DNA of 64,000 nucleotides from Allobosea sp. CRIB-10 (GTDB lineage Bacteria; Pseudomonadota; Alphaproteobacteria; Rhizobiales; Beijerinckiaceae). A program made the position numbers and the translations under genes. Below are positions 1 to 8,373 of the stretch, one piece after another; position 1 is the first letter of the stretch, and the number at the start of each line of letters is the position of its first letter. Where the stretch lies: contig NZ_FOKP01000029.1 in assembly GCF_900112185.1 (NCBI RefSeq), positions 1 to 64,000 on the forward strand, written 5' to 3'. The notes under the pieces were generated by a model that was not told the origin of the DNA, did no database searches, and was given only the letters and a program-made list of their open reading frames with translations.

Positions 1-72
1 GCCCGAAAGCTCGTCACAATCCTCAACGCCGTCATCCGGGACAGACAACCATGGCGCGAACAAACCGCTTGA
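1..72 (+). CDS. IS110-family transposase, C-terminal fragment (5' end outside window)
   Basis: The first frame is open from base 1 and ends at TGA 70-72. It encodes about 23 residues ending in a segment of the type LNAVIRDRQPW, which matches the usual C-terminus of IS110/IS1111 transposases (known family pattern). Only the tail is visible, so whether the element is intact cannot be judged. A GC-rich hairpin-like repeat follows within 30 bases. Confidence 0.55.
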   Translation, partial: ARKLVTILNAVIRDRQPWREQTA

Positions 73-97
73 CCAACAAGACAGTCGCTCACCCCGA

Positions 98-120
98 CCC
101 TCCCCCGCAAGGGGAGAGGG
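98..120. repeat. GC-rich intergenic hairpin repeat
   Basis: A C-rich run, a GCAA tetraloop and a matching G-rich run form an imperfect hairpin with arms of about 9-10 bases. Short C-run/GCAA/G-run repeats of this kind are scattered between genes in many alphaproteobacterial genomes. No U-tract follows, so it is not a convincing terminator. Confidence 0.4.
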
Positions 121-142
121 GTTCTGCGCGCGGCTCCCTCGC

Positions 143-238
143 TCAAACTCCCTTCAGCACCCAAACCGAGATCTTCTTGATCTCGGCATCCTTCAGCGCC
201 CGCGCCACCGGCATAGACCGAATAGTCACGCGTACCGC
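143..238 (-). pseudogene. Decayed duplicate of the 3' end of the adjacent methyltransferase gene
   Basis: On the minus strand the stop at 143-145 is preceded by codons for ARALKDAEIKKISVWVLKG. The intact methyltransferase at 586-1257 ends with RALEDAEIKKSSVWRLAG. The two DNA stretches agree at most positions over about 57 bases, including an unbroken run through GATGCCGAGATCAAGAAGA. No methyltransferase core lies upstream of the fragment. I infer a partial duplication or the remnant of a second copy, possibly broken by the IS110 element at the window edge. Confidence 0.45.
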
Positions 239-345
239 CATCGTCCCGGCTGCATATCGCTTTTGCGGCCATCGTGCCCGGGCGTATTGTGAGCCAGGCA
301 GCCCTTCGATGTGAGGGCACCTGATCTTCCAATCGGGAGGACGCC

Positions 346-561
346 ATGGGACGCAAATTCATCGACTGCCGTGAGTTTCCCAGCGAGATGAACTGCTCGA
401 TCGCGATCGGCGCCGATAGCGAGGGCGAATTGCTGGAGGCCGCCGTCCAGCATGCCGTCAAGGTTCACGGGCATCAGGATACCCCCGAATTGCGGGACAT
501 GCTCAAGAGCGTCATCAAGGACGGCATGCCCCCGGAGAAAGCGCCGAGCCGGCCCGCCTGA
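346..561 (+). CDS. DUF1059 family small protein
   Basis: 71 residues. The sequence begins MGRKFIDCREFPSEMNCSIA and continues with an acidic helix and an HAVKVHGHQDTPELRDML segment. This is the DUF1059 pattern: a conserved Cys near each end of the first strand, then a His-rich central helix. The ATG at 346 follows a GGGAGGA ribosome-binding site. Function is unknown in the family. It is isolated, with the IS remnant upstream and the convergent methyltransferase downstream. Confidence 0.8.
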   Translation: MGRKFIDCREFPSEMNCSIAIGADSEGELLEAAVQHAVKVHGHQDTPELRDMLKSVIKDGMPPEKAPSRPA

Positions 562-585
562 GCGCGAGCTTCCGCCGCCTACCGC

Positions 586-1257
586 CTACCGCCTCTCGCC
601 CGCCAGCCGCCAGACCGAGCTCTTCTTGATCTCGGCATCCTCCAGCGCGCGCGTCACCGGCACCTGATAGGTCGCGACTTCGGCGAGCCTGTCCTTGGGC
701 AGATAGCTGCGGCCGGGATCGCCGATCAGCACGGTCGCGCCGCGCCGGGACAGGCCTGAGAGCCAGTCGATCACCTGCGCCGCCAGCTCGCGCTCATAGC
801 AGATGTCGCCGGCGAGGATGACGTCCCAGCCCTGGTCGAGGCCAAGGAGATCGTCGAGCCGGGCCTCGATAGACACCCCGTTCGCCCCTGCATTGAGACC
901 GATCGCCGCTCCAGCGAAGGCGTCGATATCGGCCGCGATCACCTCTGCCGCCCCCGCCTTGGCCGCCGCGATGGCGACGAGGCCGGAGCCGCTGGCGAAA
1001 TCGAGCACGCGCTTGGCCCGCACGACCTCCGGATGGTCGAGAATGTAGCGCGCCAGCGCCTGCCCGCCGGCCCAGGCGAAGGCCCAGAAGGGCGGCGGCA
1101 GGCCGATCGTCGCCAACTCGTCCTCGGTCTTCTGCCAGAGCTCGGTCGCCTCCTCGGCGACATGCAACGAGATCTCCGGCGCATGCGGCACCGGCAAGAG
1201 CCGCGTATGGGCGCGGATGAAGGCGAGCCGGTCCAGCGTGGCGTCGCTTTCGCTCAC
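586..1257 (-). CDS. Class I SAM-dependent methyltransferase (ETFB/protein-lysine methyltransferase-like)
   Basis: 223 residues from the GTG at 1257, whose GTGA overlaps the stop of the glycosyltransferase upstream. Motif I is the segment VLDFASGSGLVAIAAAKAGA at about residues 84-103, followed by the acidic end of strand 2 (AADID, about 108-112). DVILAGDICYE (about 145-155) is the post-motif strand with the DxxY signature of the METTL20/ETFB-lysine methyltransferase group. The N-terminal PPPFWAFAWAGGQALARYI also fits that group. The substrate is inferred only from this similarity. Overlapping translation with the glycosyltransferase suggests co-expression but not a shared pathway. Confidence 0.75.
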   Translation of the reverse strand: MSESDATLDRLAFIRAHTRLLPVPHAPEISLHVAEEATELWQKTEDELATIGLPPPFWAFAWAGGQALARYILDHPEVVRAKRVLDFASGSGLVAIAAAKAGAAEVIAADIDAFAGAAIGLNAGANGVSIEARLDDLLGLDQGWDVILAGDICYERELAAQVIDWLSGLSRRGATVLIGDPGRSYLPKDRLAEVATYQVPVTRALEDAEIKKSSVWRLAGERR

Positions 1258-2408
1258 GCGACCAGATCCGCCTGGCGCTGCCCGAGCAGCGAGCGATAGA
1301 GCGCCTTCACCCCGTCCATCACGTCGCGCTCGGTATAGCCGGCGAGCAGGCGCTCGCGCGCGCTCACTCCCATGCGCTCGACCTGACCGGGCGAGGCCGC
1401 CAGCGTCACCAGCGCCTGCGCCAGCGCGGCGATGTCGTTGGCCGGCACGACGAAGCCGTCCTGGCCGGTGCGGACGAAGGAGCGGCAGCCCGGCACGTCG
1501 GTAGTCAGCAGCGCCCGCCCGCAGGCGGCGCCCTCCAGCAAGGTGCGTGGCAGACCCTCGCCACCGCGCGAGGGCAGGCAGCAGACATGGTGCTTGCGCC
1601 AGACGCCCTCGATATCGCGCGTCGGCCCGGCCCAATTGATCCCCGGCCGCGCCGACCATTCGCGCAGGGTCGCCTCCGGCACCGCCTTCGGGTTGGAGCG
1701 GTCGGGCGCGCCATGCAGGGTCAGCTCGACCCGTGCGCCCTGCTTGCGCGCCAGGGTCACCGCCTCGACCGCGAGATCGACGCCCTTCGACCAGAGCATG
1801 CGGGCGACGAGCGCGACCTTGAGCGGCGGCTGCGGCGGCATCGGCTCCGGCATCAGGATCAGCGGATCGACCCCGGCGCCGCCGACGATCGCGACCTTCG
1901 CCCCATCGGCCGGATCGAGCCCGAGCGTGACGGGATCGTCGGGATTCTCGAACAGGAAGCGCACCAGCGGCCCGTCGATCGCCTCGCGCAGCCAGAGCTT
2001 TGCGCCCAGCCGCGCCGCATCGGCAAGTCCGCCCTCGCGCGCTCCGAGGAAGCCAAGCCCGGTGAGGGCGTAGACCCGCCGCTCGACCCCGGCGAGCCTT
2101 CCGGCCAGGCCGGCGAGCGCGATCGGCTTCAGCGCGATGCAATGCAGGATATCGGGTTTTTCCCGCTCGATCAGCCGCTTCAGCGCCATGATCTGCTTGA
2201 CCAGCGCCACCGGCGACAGCGAGCGCCGCTCGGCCTCGAGCGCGATCAGCCTGGCCCCGGTCGCTGCGATCGCCTTGCGATGGGTGCGCTCCCTGGCGAT
2301 CACGGCGACGTCGAGCCCCATCTCCGCCGCGGCGCGAGCCATCGGCAGGAAATGCGAGGCGAAGAACCAGTCCTCGGTGGCGACGAACAACAGCTTCTGG
2401 CGGGCCAT
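1254..2408 (-). CDS. Glycosyltransferase family 4 protein
   Basis: About 384 residues from the ATG at 2408; in-frame starts at 2417 and 2447 are alternatives. The N-terminus (KLLFVATEDWFFASHFLPMA) is the acceptor-side Rossmann strand typical of sugar transferases related to capsule and lipopolysaccharide enzymes. The C-terminal half carries the GT4 donor-site pattern RGGEGLPRTLLEGAACG followed by TTDVPGCRSFV, with the E-x7-E arrangement. It probably transfers a nucleotide-activated sugar to an envelope glycan; the actual sugar cannot be read from sequence. Its last bases overlap the start of the methyltransferase. Confidence 0.8.
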   Translation of the reverse strand: MARQKLLFVATEDWFFASHFLPMARAAAEMGLDVAVIARERTHRKAIAATGARLIALEAERRSLSPVALVKQIMALKRLIEREKPDILHCIALKPIALAGLAGRLAGVERRVYALTGLGFLGAREGGLADAARLGAKLWLREAIDGPLVRFLFENPDDPVTLGLDPADGAKVAIVGGAGVDPLILMPEPMPPQPPLKVALVARMLWSKGVDLAVEAVTLARKQGARVELTLHGAPDRSNPKAVPEATLREWSARPGINWAGPTRDIEGVWRKHHVCCLPSRGGEGLPRTLLEGAACGRALLTTDVPGCRSFVRTGQDGFVVPANDIAALAQALVTLAASPGQVERMGVSARERLLAGYTERDVMDGVKALYRSLLGQRQADLVA

Positions 2409-2465
2409 GGCGCGCATCAGGCAAAACCGCGCGGGAAGGTCAAGCACTTAACCGCTCTTCCCCCT

Positions 2466-2586
2466 CAGCCCTCATCCTGAGGAGCGCTCCCCAGGGAGCG
2501 CGTCTCGAAGGATGCTCCAGGAGGCTCCGGAGACATCTGGAGCATCCTTCGAGACGCCGCTTCGCGGCTCCTCAGGATGAGGGCTG
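2466..2586. repeat. Nested palindromic intergenic element
   Basis: Two perfect 20-base inverted repeats are nested: outer arms 2466-2485 and 2567-2586, inner arms 2501-2520 and 2537-2556. Together they fold into one long interrupted hairpin between two divergently transcribed genes. Elements with CTCATCCTGAGG ends and CTCGAAGGATG inner arms are dispersed in Hyphomicrobiales genomes (known in general terms), so this is probably one copy of a genome-wide palindromic repeat. Confidence 0.8.
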
Positions 2587-2694
2587 GGAGAGTTTGCCGC
2601 CGCGAGGCAGGGCCGCCATGCCCCACGGTTGCTGGACGCAAAGCGCCGCGCTTGCGACAAGGGCCGCGAGAGGTTCCCTCCAGCGAGAAGAAAC

Positions 2695-4119
2695 ATGGAC
2701 AATCGCAACGACCTTTGGCGTCACGTCGACGCCAGCAAAGAGCGTTTCATCGAACTCAGCGACCGGGTCTGGGCCATTCCCGAGGTCTGCTACACCGAGA
2801 AGCGCTCGGTCGCCGAGCATGTCGCCGAGCTCGAGCACCAGGGCTTCCGGATCACGCAAAACGTCGCCGATATCCCGACCGCGGTGATCGGCGAGGCCGG
2901 CGAAGGCGGCCCGGTCATCGCCTTCCTCGGCGAGTATGACGCCCTGCCCGGTCTCAGCCAGGAAGCCGGCATCGCCGAGCACCGCGAGATCGAGCCCGGC
3001 GGCCACGGCCATGGCTGCGGCCACAACCTGCTCGGCTCGGCCGCCCTGCTCGCTGCGACCGCGATGAAGAACTGGCTCGCCGAGAACAAGCTGCCCGGCC
3101 GCGTCCGCTATTACGGCTGCCCGGCCGAGGAAGGCGGCGCCGCCAAGGCCTTCATGGTCCGCGCCGGCGCCTTCAAGGATGCCGACATCGCCATCTCCTG
3201 GCACCCCAGCAGCTTCTGGGAGGTCACTCCGCCGCTCTCGCTCGCCAACACCCGCGCCGACTTCATCTTCACCGGCCGCACCTCGCATGCCGCCGCCTCG
3301 CCCGAGCTCGGCCGCAGCGCGCTCGATGCCGTCGAACTGATGAGCGTCGGCGTCAACTATATGCGCGAGCACATGCCGAGCGATGCTCGCGTCCACTATG
3401 CCCTGCTCGACACGGGCGGGATCGCCCCCAATGTCGTCCAGGCCCATGCCCGCGTGCGCTATTCGATCCGCGCTCGCGACCTGCCGGGGATGTTGGAGCT
3501 GGTCGGCCGCGTCAAGAAGATCGCCGAGGGCGCGGCGCTGATGACCGAGACCAGCGTCGAGATGAAAATCGTCTCCGCCGTCTCCAACATGGTCGGCAAC
3601 GGCCCGCTGGAGCAGGCGCTGCAGGGCATCATGGAAGATCTCGGACCGCCGCATTTCGACGATGCCGACAAGGCGTTCGCCCGCCAGATCCGCGCGACGC
3701 TGTCGCAGAAGGACATCGACGCCGTCTGGCGCGCGATCGGCGTGCAGAAGACCGATGCCGAGCTTGCCGACTTCACCGTGCCGCTCGACGCGCCGCGTAA
3801 CCCGGCGATCGGTTCGACCGATGTCGGCGACGTCAGCTGGGTCGTCCCGACCGTGCAGGCGCATGCGCCCACCGTCGCGATCGGCACGCCCTTCCACACC
3901 TGGCAGGTAGTGGCGCAGGGCAAGATGCCGGCTGCGCACAAGGCGATGGTCCAGGTCGCCAAGGCGATGGCCGCGACCGGCGCCGCCGTGCTGACCGATC
4001 CCGAGCTGATGGCGGCGGCCAAGGCCGATTTCCAGAAGCGGGTCGCCGCCGATGGCGGCTATGTCTCGCCGGTTCCTCCGGAGGTGAAGCCGCCGCTGAC
4101 CATGTCCACCGGCGGCTGA
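2695..4119 (+). CDS. M20 family amidohydrolase, AbgB-like (p-aminobenzoyl-glutamate hydrolase B type)
   Basis: 474 residues from the ATG at 2695, chosen because a GAGAAG ribosome-binding site precedes it and the protein then starts like E. coli AbgB. Conserved blocks in order: GEYDALPGLSQEAG (near 80), GHGHGCGHNLLG (metal-binding His near 105), PAEEGG (acidic metal ligand and general base region), SWHPSSFWE, the dimerisation-domain block GRTSHAAASPELGRSALDAVELM, and the C-terminal TDVGDVSW and FHTWQ segments. The length is close to AbgB (about 480). It hydrolyses an aminoacyl-type amide bond; the exact substrate is inferred. No AbgA partner is visible nearby. Confidence 0.85.
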   Translation: MDNRNDLWRHVDASKERFIELSDRVWAIPEVCYTEKRSVAEHVAELEHQGFRITQNVADIPTAVIGEAGEGGPVIAFLGEYDALPGLSQEAGIAEHREIEPGGHGHGCGHNLLGSAALLAATAMKNWLAENKLPGRVRYYGCPAEEGGAAKAFMVRAGAFKDADIAISWHPSSFWEVTPPLSLANTRADFIFTGRTSHAAASPELGRSALDAVELMSVGVNYMREHMPSDARVHYALLDTGGIAPNVVQAHARVRYSIRARDLPGMLELVGRVKKIAEGAALMTETSVEMKIVSAVSNMVGNGPLEQALQGIMEDLGPPHFDDADKAFARQIRATLSQKDIDAVWRAIGVQKTDAELADFTVPLDAPRNPAIGSTDVGDVSWVVPTVQAHAPTVAIGTPFHTWQVVAQGKMPAAHKAMVQVAKAMAATGAAVLTDPELMAAAKADFQKRVAADGGYVSPVPPEVKPPLTMSTGG

Positions 4120-4132
4120 TCCCCGGCACATG

Positions 4133-4160
4133 AAAAAGCCCGCCGGGCGAACCGGCGGGC
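4133..4160 (-). terminator. Rho-independent terminator for the minus-strand small exported protein
   Basis: A 9-bp perfect stem (4138-4146 with 4152-4160) has a 5-base loop and is followed on the minus strand by five U residues (A-run at 4133-4137 on the plus strand). It lies just downstream of the gene ending at 4206 and also faces the end of the AbgB-like gene. Confidence 0.8.
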
Positions 4161-4205
4161 AAGGATTTCGGGCCGGGGAGGAAGGCCCTTTGGGAAACTC
4201 GAAAC

Positions 4206-4523
4206 TCAGTAATAGGTGCGGCAGACGCGGCGGGTGCCGACATATTCGCCGTAATAGTTGACGTTATCGACGAGGTGGCAGCGGCGAACCGGGCCGGGGC
4301 CGTAGGCATAGGCCGGGGCGTAGCCGCCATCATAGTAGCCATAGGCCGGGCCGCTGGCCGCGCCGGCGGCGAGAGCGCCGAGGGCGAGCGCACCGACGAT
4401 GCCGGCGCCGATCGCAGCGCCGCGATAGCGCGGGCGGGCCTCGGCATCAGAGGTGGCGAAAACGGAAGCGCCGATCGCGAGGGCGGCAAGGGCGGCGGCG
4501 AAGCTCTTCTTGGTACGGGTCAT
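4206..4523 (-). CDS. Small exported Gly/Ala/Tyr-rich protein
   Basis: 105 residues from the ATG at 4523. A signal peptide (KKSFAAALAALAIGASVFAT, cleavage near SDAEA) is followed by a Gly/Ala hydrophobic stretch (GAAIGAGIVGALALGALAAGA), then a Tyr/Gly-rich segment and a C-terminus with two Cys (RRCHLV...RRVCRTYY). Proteins of this layout are common and uncharacterised in Hyphomicrobiales. Probably envelope-associated. A strong terminator follows. Confidence 0.7.
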   Translation of the reverse strand: MTRTKKSFAAALAALAIGASVFATSDAEARPRYRGAAIGAGIVGALALGALAAGAASGPAYGYYDGGYAPAYAYGPGPVRRCHLVDNVNYYGEYVGTRRVCRTYY

Positions 4524-4720
4524 GTTCGTTCTCCGATCTGGTAGCCGGGTGGCGAACTGTTCGCCATGCAGCAGGCTTGTCGGTCGCTGGACCGGAATCG
4601 CGCGGGTCACATAAAAAATTTCCAAAATGTCGCGAGGTTCCCATTCGAGCCGACAACGGTGGCTTGCCGGCGGGCGCCGGATGTCGTCGAATCGGCATCT
4701 CTGGACGGAGAAACCACGCC

Positions 4721-5248
4721 ATGACGATCGCCCAGCTCGCTCTCGCCATCGCTATCGCCACCCTGCCGGCTGCGCCGCTCCGGGCCGAGCAATGGGTCAG
4801 CGGCTACACCAGCCACGACTACGCGAAATGCCGCAAGGACCAGGGCAATGGCGATCCTGTCTCGGTGCATCGCTGCCCCGGCAAGGCCGGCATCACGGTG
4901 ATCTGGACCGCTGGCGACGATTCATCGGCGGTCGAGTTCGGCACCAAGGCGCTGCAGGAGACGATCTCCGACAAGGCCGCTTTCTTCGAGGCGGGTAAGA
5001 CGATCGAATGGCGCGGGCCGAAGGGCGGCAAGCCGCAGGCGGCGATCCTGCGCTACGCCACCGGGCAGAATGTCGGCAAGCTCGACGGCAGCCGGCTCGT
5101 CGTCCACCGGCTCGCGCCGGACGGCACTTCCTGCATCGTCGGCAGCGTCGACGCCCGCAAGCCGGACGCCAATGCCGCGGCCCGCCGCCTCGCCGACGAG
5201 AAGGCGCCGGGCTTCCGCTGCGGCCAGGACATCCGCAGCGAAGACTGA
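4721..5248 (+). CDS. Exported hypothetical protein
   Basis: 175 residues from the ATG at 4721, preceded by GGAG at 4707-4710. An N-terminal signal peptide (TIAQLALAIAIATLPAAPLRA) predicts export. The mature part holds four Cys and an alternating strand/helix pattern but no motif I can name. It is convergent with dctM, separated by only four bases, and no terminator is visible between them. Confidence 0.65.
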   Translation: MTIAQLALAIAIATLPAAPLRAEQWVSGYTSHDYAKCRKDQGNGDPVSVHRCPGKAGITVIWTAGDDSSAVEFGTKALQETISDKAAFFEAGKTIEWRGPKGGKPQAAILRYATGQNVGKLDGSRLVVHRLAPDGTSCIVGSVDARKPDANAAARRLADEKAPGFRCGQDIRSED

Positions 5249-5252
5249 GAGC

Positions 5253-6581
5253 TCAGCCGTAGAGATATTTCGGCAGCCAGAGCGCGATGCCGGGGAAGAC
5301 GTAGACCAGGACCATCGCCACCAGCACGATCCAGAGGAAGGGCAGCACGCCCGAGAAGATCTGGTTGATGGTGACGTGCGGCGGCGCGATGCCCTTCAGG
5401 TAAAAGGGCGCCATCGCCACCGGCGGCGACAGGAACGAGGTCTGGATGTTCAGGGCAATCAGGATGCCGAAGAACAGCGGATCGATCTTGAAGAACTCCA
5501 GCAGCGGTAGGAAGATCGGCACGAAGATCACGATGATCTCGGTCCATTCCAGCGGCCAGCCGAGCACGAAGATGATCAGCTGCGCCACGATCAGGAACAT
5601 GGTCGGCGACAGGTTGAGCGCCGTGACCAGGCTCTTGATCGGCTCGTGACCGCCGAGGATGGCGAAGATCGACGAGAAGATGAAGGAGCCGACGAAAAGC
5701 CAGCAGACCATGGCCGAGGTCCGCGCCGTCAGGATCACCGATTCCTTGACCTTGGTGAAGGAGAGCGAGCGGTAGGCGGCGGCGAGGATCAGGCTGCCGA
5801 GCGAGCCGATCGCGGCTGCCTCGGTCGGCGTCGCCAAGCCGAAGAAGATCGCCCCCAGCACCGACATGATCAGGATGGTGAGCGGGAAGAAGCTGGTCGC
5901 GAGTGCCCAGATGACCGACGTCCAGGGGACCTCTGTCTGCTCTTTCGGCAGCTTGGGCGCCAGACTCGGATCGCGCCAGCAGCGGATCAGCACATAGAGC
6001 ATGTAGAGCGAGGCGAGCAGCAGGCCGGGAAAGAGCGCGGCGGCATAGAGCTTCGGCACCGAGACGCCGGCGGTCGCGCCGTAGAGGATCAGCATCACCG
6101 ACGGCGGGATCAGGATGCCCAGGCAGCCGCCGGCGCAGACCACACCGGCAGAGAGCCTGACGTCGTAGCCGGCCCGCAGCATCGCCGGGAAGGCGAGCAG
6201 CCCCATCAGCGTCACCACCGCGCCGACGATGCCGGTCGCGGTCGCGAAGATCGCGCAGGTGGCCAGCGTCGCGATCGCCAGCGAGCCCGGCACATTGCCG
6301 AGCGCGAGCTGGATCGAATGGAACAGCCGGTCGAGGATGTTCGCCCGCTCGATGATGTAGCCCATGAAGATGAAGAGCGGGATCGAGACCAGGACGTCGT
6401 TGGCCATCACCGAATAGGTGCGCTGGACCACGAGGTTGAACACTGTGTCGCCCATCGCCCAGTAGCCGAAGCCGACGCCGAGCGCCATCAGCGTGAAGGC
6501 GATTGGGAAGCCGAGCATGATGAAGACGATGAACAGGACGAGCATCACCACGCCCAGTTCCGGATTGCCCATGCCCAGCAT
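5253..6581 (-). CDS. dctM: TRAP transporter large permease (DctM family)
   Basis: 442 residues of an integral membrane protein with roughly 12 hydrophobic segments. Family landmarks include IPLFIFMGYIIERANI near residue 60, GAVVTLMGLLAFPAMLRAGY, the IPPSVMLILYG loop, and FGLATPTEAAAIG. The start ATG at 6579-6581 shares one base with the dctQ stop. It forms the sodium-coupled permease with DctQ and takes ligand from DctP. The large/small pair resembles the FcbT/TakP-type TRAP group, which carries 2-oxo acids and related carboxylates; the substrate here is inferred. Confidence 0.9.
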   Translation of the reverse strand: MLGMGNPELGVVMLVLFIVFIMLGFPIAFTLMALGVGFGYWAMGDTVFNLVVQRTYSVMANDVLVSIPLFIFMGYIIERANILDRLFHSIQLALGNVPGSLAIATLATCAIFATATGIVGAVVTLMGLLAFPAMLRAGYDVRLSAGVVCAGGCLGILIPPSVMLILYGATAGVSVPKLYAAALFPGLLLASLYMLYVLIRCWRDPSLAPKLPKEQTEVPWTSVIWALATSFFPLTILIMSVLGAIFFGLATPTEAAAIGSLGSLILAAAYRSLSFTKVKESVILTARTSAMVCWLFVGSFIFSSIFAILGGHEPIKSLVTALNLSPTMFLIVAQLIIFVLGWPLEWTEIIVIFVPIFLPLLEFFKIDPLFFGILIALNIQTSFLSPPVAMAPFYLKGIAPPHVTINQIFSGVLPFLWIVLVAMVLVYVFPGIALWLPKYLYG

Positions 6582-7168
6582 CAGACCGTTCTCCCTGCGT
6601 CTGACGCGCTTTGGGCGGCCTGTTCGAGAATGAGCTTCTCGGTTTCCTCGACGTCGTGCAGTCGCGGCGGCCATTCGCCGGTGCGCAGGCAGATGACGCA
6701 GCGTGCCACCTCGGCTAGGCCCTGCAGCGTCATCAGCGCACCGGCGATCGGAATCAGCGATTTGAAGTGATAGAGCGGCGGCCCGTTCGGCGAATTCGAG
6801 GAATGCTCGCCGATCATCCAGGAAAAGGCCGCGAACTTGTAGCCGGCCCAGGCCAGCGCGATGATCCCGGGAAAGAAGAACAGGATGTAGAGCGCAAGAT
6901 CGAGCCTGGCCTGCGTACGCGGACTCCATTCGCGGTAGAGGAAGTCGCCGCGCACATGCGCGTTGCGGGCGAGCGCATAGGGCCCGGCCAGCATGAACAG
7001 CGTGCCGTAGAGGATGTAGCTGACGTCGAAGGCCCATTCGGTCGGCGCCCGCAGCGCATAGCGCGAGAACACCTCGTAGCTGATCGCCAGCGTCAGGATC
7101 AGGATCGTCCAGCCGGCGAGCTTGCCGATGGCGGTGTTGAACTTGTCGATCACGAGGATCAGTTTCAT
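6581..7168 (-). CDS. dctQ: TRAP transporter small permease (DctQ family)
   Basis: 195 residues from the ATG at 7168 (an in-frame ATG at 7219 is less likely). Four membrane segments are visible: near ILILTLAISYEVFSRYAL, VSYILYGTLFMLAGPYAL, LALYILFFFPGIIALAWA and LIPIAGALMTLQGLAEV. The EVFSRY motif at the end of helix 1 is typical of DctQ. It is translationally coupled to dctM and lies between it and dctP, the usual TRAP operon order. Confidence 0.88.
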   Translation of the reverse strand: MKLILVIDKFNTAIGKLAGWTILILTLAISYEVFSRYALRAPTEWAFDVSYILYGTLFMLAGPYALARNAHVRGDFLYREWSPRTQARLDLALYILFFFPGIIALAWAGYKFAAFSWMIGEHSSNSPNGPPLYHFKSLIPIAGALMTLQGLAEVARCVICLRTGEWPPRLHDVEETEKLILEQAAQSASDAGRTV

Positions 7169-7257
7169 CCGCGTCCGTCGCCTGCTGTTCCGGGATTGGC
7201 GAAGAACGCCCGCCATCATGGTGATGGCGGGCGCGGGCTTGGGCGAGGCAGCGGACG

Positions 7258-8373
7258 TCAGGTCTTGAAGAAGTGGTTGAAGGCGAGGTCGCGCGAGGGC
7301 TCATTCAGCCGCTCGAAGGAGACGGTGCGCTTGACCCAGGCCTTCTGGCTGTCGACCACCTTCTTGAAGAAGGCGTTCTCGCCGCCGAGCTTCTCCAGCA
7401 CCTTGTCCCAGGCGGCGAGTTGGGCCTTGAGGATCGCCTCGGGCGTCGCCACGATGTTGACGCCCTTCGAGCGCAGCAGCTCCAGATCCTTGGAATAGCG
7501 GTCGAGCGCCTTCCAGTTCATGTCGGACGAGGCCGACTCGCCGGCATATTTCACGATCGCCTTGAGTTCGGGCGAGAGCGCGTCGAACTTGGTCTTGTTG
7601 AAGAGCAGCTCGAAGCTCTCCGCCGCCTGGTGATAGCTCTGCAGCATGTAGACCTTGGCGACGTCCTGGAAGCCGAGGATCGAATCCGAGGACGGGTTGT
7701 TGAACTCGGCGCCGTCGATGACGCCGCGCTCCAGCGCCGGCACGATCTCGCCGCCGGCGAGGATGGTGACGGCGGCGCCCATCTCGCGCATCAGGTCGGC
7801 GGCGAGGCCGACGGTGCGGTATTTCAGGCCCTTGAAGTCGTCGGCCGTCTTCAGCTCCTTCTTGAACCAGCCGAGCGGCTGGCATGGCATCGGCCCGGAG
7901 AAGAAGCCGACCAGGTTGAGCTTGAGCTGGTTCTGGACGAGGTCGTTGTAGAGATCGTAGCCGCCGCCATGGTTCATCCAGCCGAGGAAGTTGGTGGCGT
8001 CCCAGCCCAGCGCAGGCGGCGTGCCGAACAGCGAGAACGCCTTGTTCTTGCCGTACCAATAGGCGGAGACGCCATGGCCGCCGTCGAGGATGCCGGCCGC
8101 GACCGCGTCCTGCATCTGGAAGGCCGGCACCACCGCGCCCGCAGCGAGCACGTCCATCTTCAGGCGGCCGCCGGACATGTCGTTGACCCGCTTGGCGAAA
8201 TCGCCGGCGAATTCGTGGAAGATGTCCTTGGTCGGCCAGGTCGACTGGAACTTCCAGGTCAGCGTCTGCGCCCGGCTCACCTGCGGCATGGCGATCGCGC
8301 CGGCGCCCGCGAGGCCGGCTACTTTCAGGAAGTTACGTCGATTGGCGGGCGTCTTCGTCGCTTTGGACGTCAT
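7258..8373 (-). CDS. dctP: TRAP transporter periplasmic substrate-binding protein (TakP/FcbT1-like)
   Basis: 371 residues. The N-terminus carries a twin-arginine signal (NRRNFLKVAGLAGAGAIAM, cleaving near SRAQ), so it is probably exported folded by Tat. The mature part begins with the TWKFQSTWPTKDIFHEFA pattern of the TakP/FcbT1 group. Other blocks are DGGHGVSAYWYGK, YNDLVQ, GLKYRTVGLAADLMREMGA and the ligand-site WKALDRYSKDLE region. It delivers substrate to DctQM, and gene order dctP-dctQ-dctM on the minus strand supports a single operon. Confidence 0.88.
   Translation of the reverse strand: MTSKATKTPANRRNFLKVAGLAGAGAIAMPQVSRAQTLTWKFQSTWPTKDIFHEFAGDFAKRVNDMSGGRLKMDVLAAGAVVPAFQMQDAVAAGILDGGHGVSAYWYGKNKAFSLFGTPPALGWDATNFLGWMNHGGGYDLYNDLVQNQLKLNLVGFFSGPMPCQPLGWFKKELKTADDFKGLKYRTVGLAADLMREMGAAVTILAGGEIVPALERGVIDGAEFNNPSSDSILGFQDVAKVYMLQSYHQAAESFELLFNKTKFDALSPELKAIVKYAGESASSDMNWKALDRYSKDLELLRSKGVNIVATPEAILKAQLAAWDKVLEKLGGENAFFKKVVDSQKAWVKRTVSFERLNEPSRDLAFNHFFKT

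Noticed and set aside
83..120. Possible CRISPR-like or terminator repeat near the left edge
   Set aside because: Single copy in the window, no spacer periodicity and no U-tract. I saw no CRISPR array anywhere in the window.
586..2424. A 612-residue open frame spanning both the methyltransferase and the glycosyltransferase
   Set aside because: Only its last 223 residues look like protein; the upstream part is Arg/Ala-rich shadow of the glycosyltransferase gene in another frame.
2572..4131. Antisense frame over the AbgB-like gene
   Set aside because: The sense strand has full family similarity; the antisense translation is His/Asp/Gly-rich noise.
5646..6770. Antisense open frame over dctM and dctQ
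   Set aside because: Extremely Arg/Asp/Glu-rich low-complexity translation typical of the reverse strand of membrane-protein genes.
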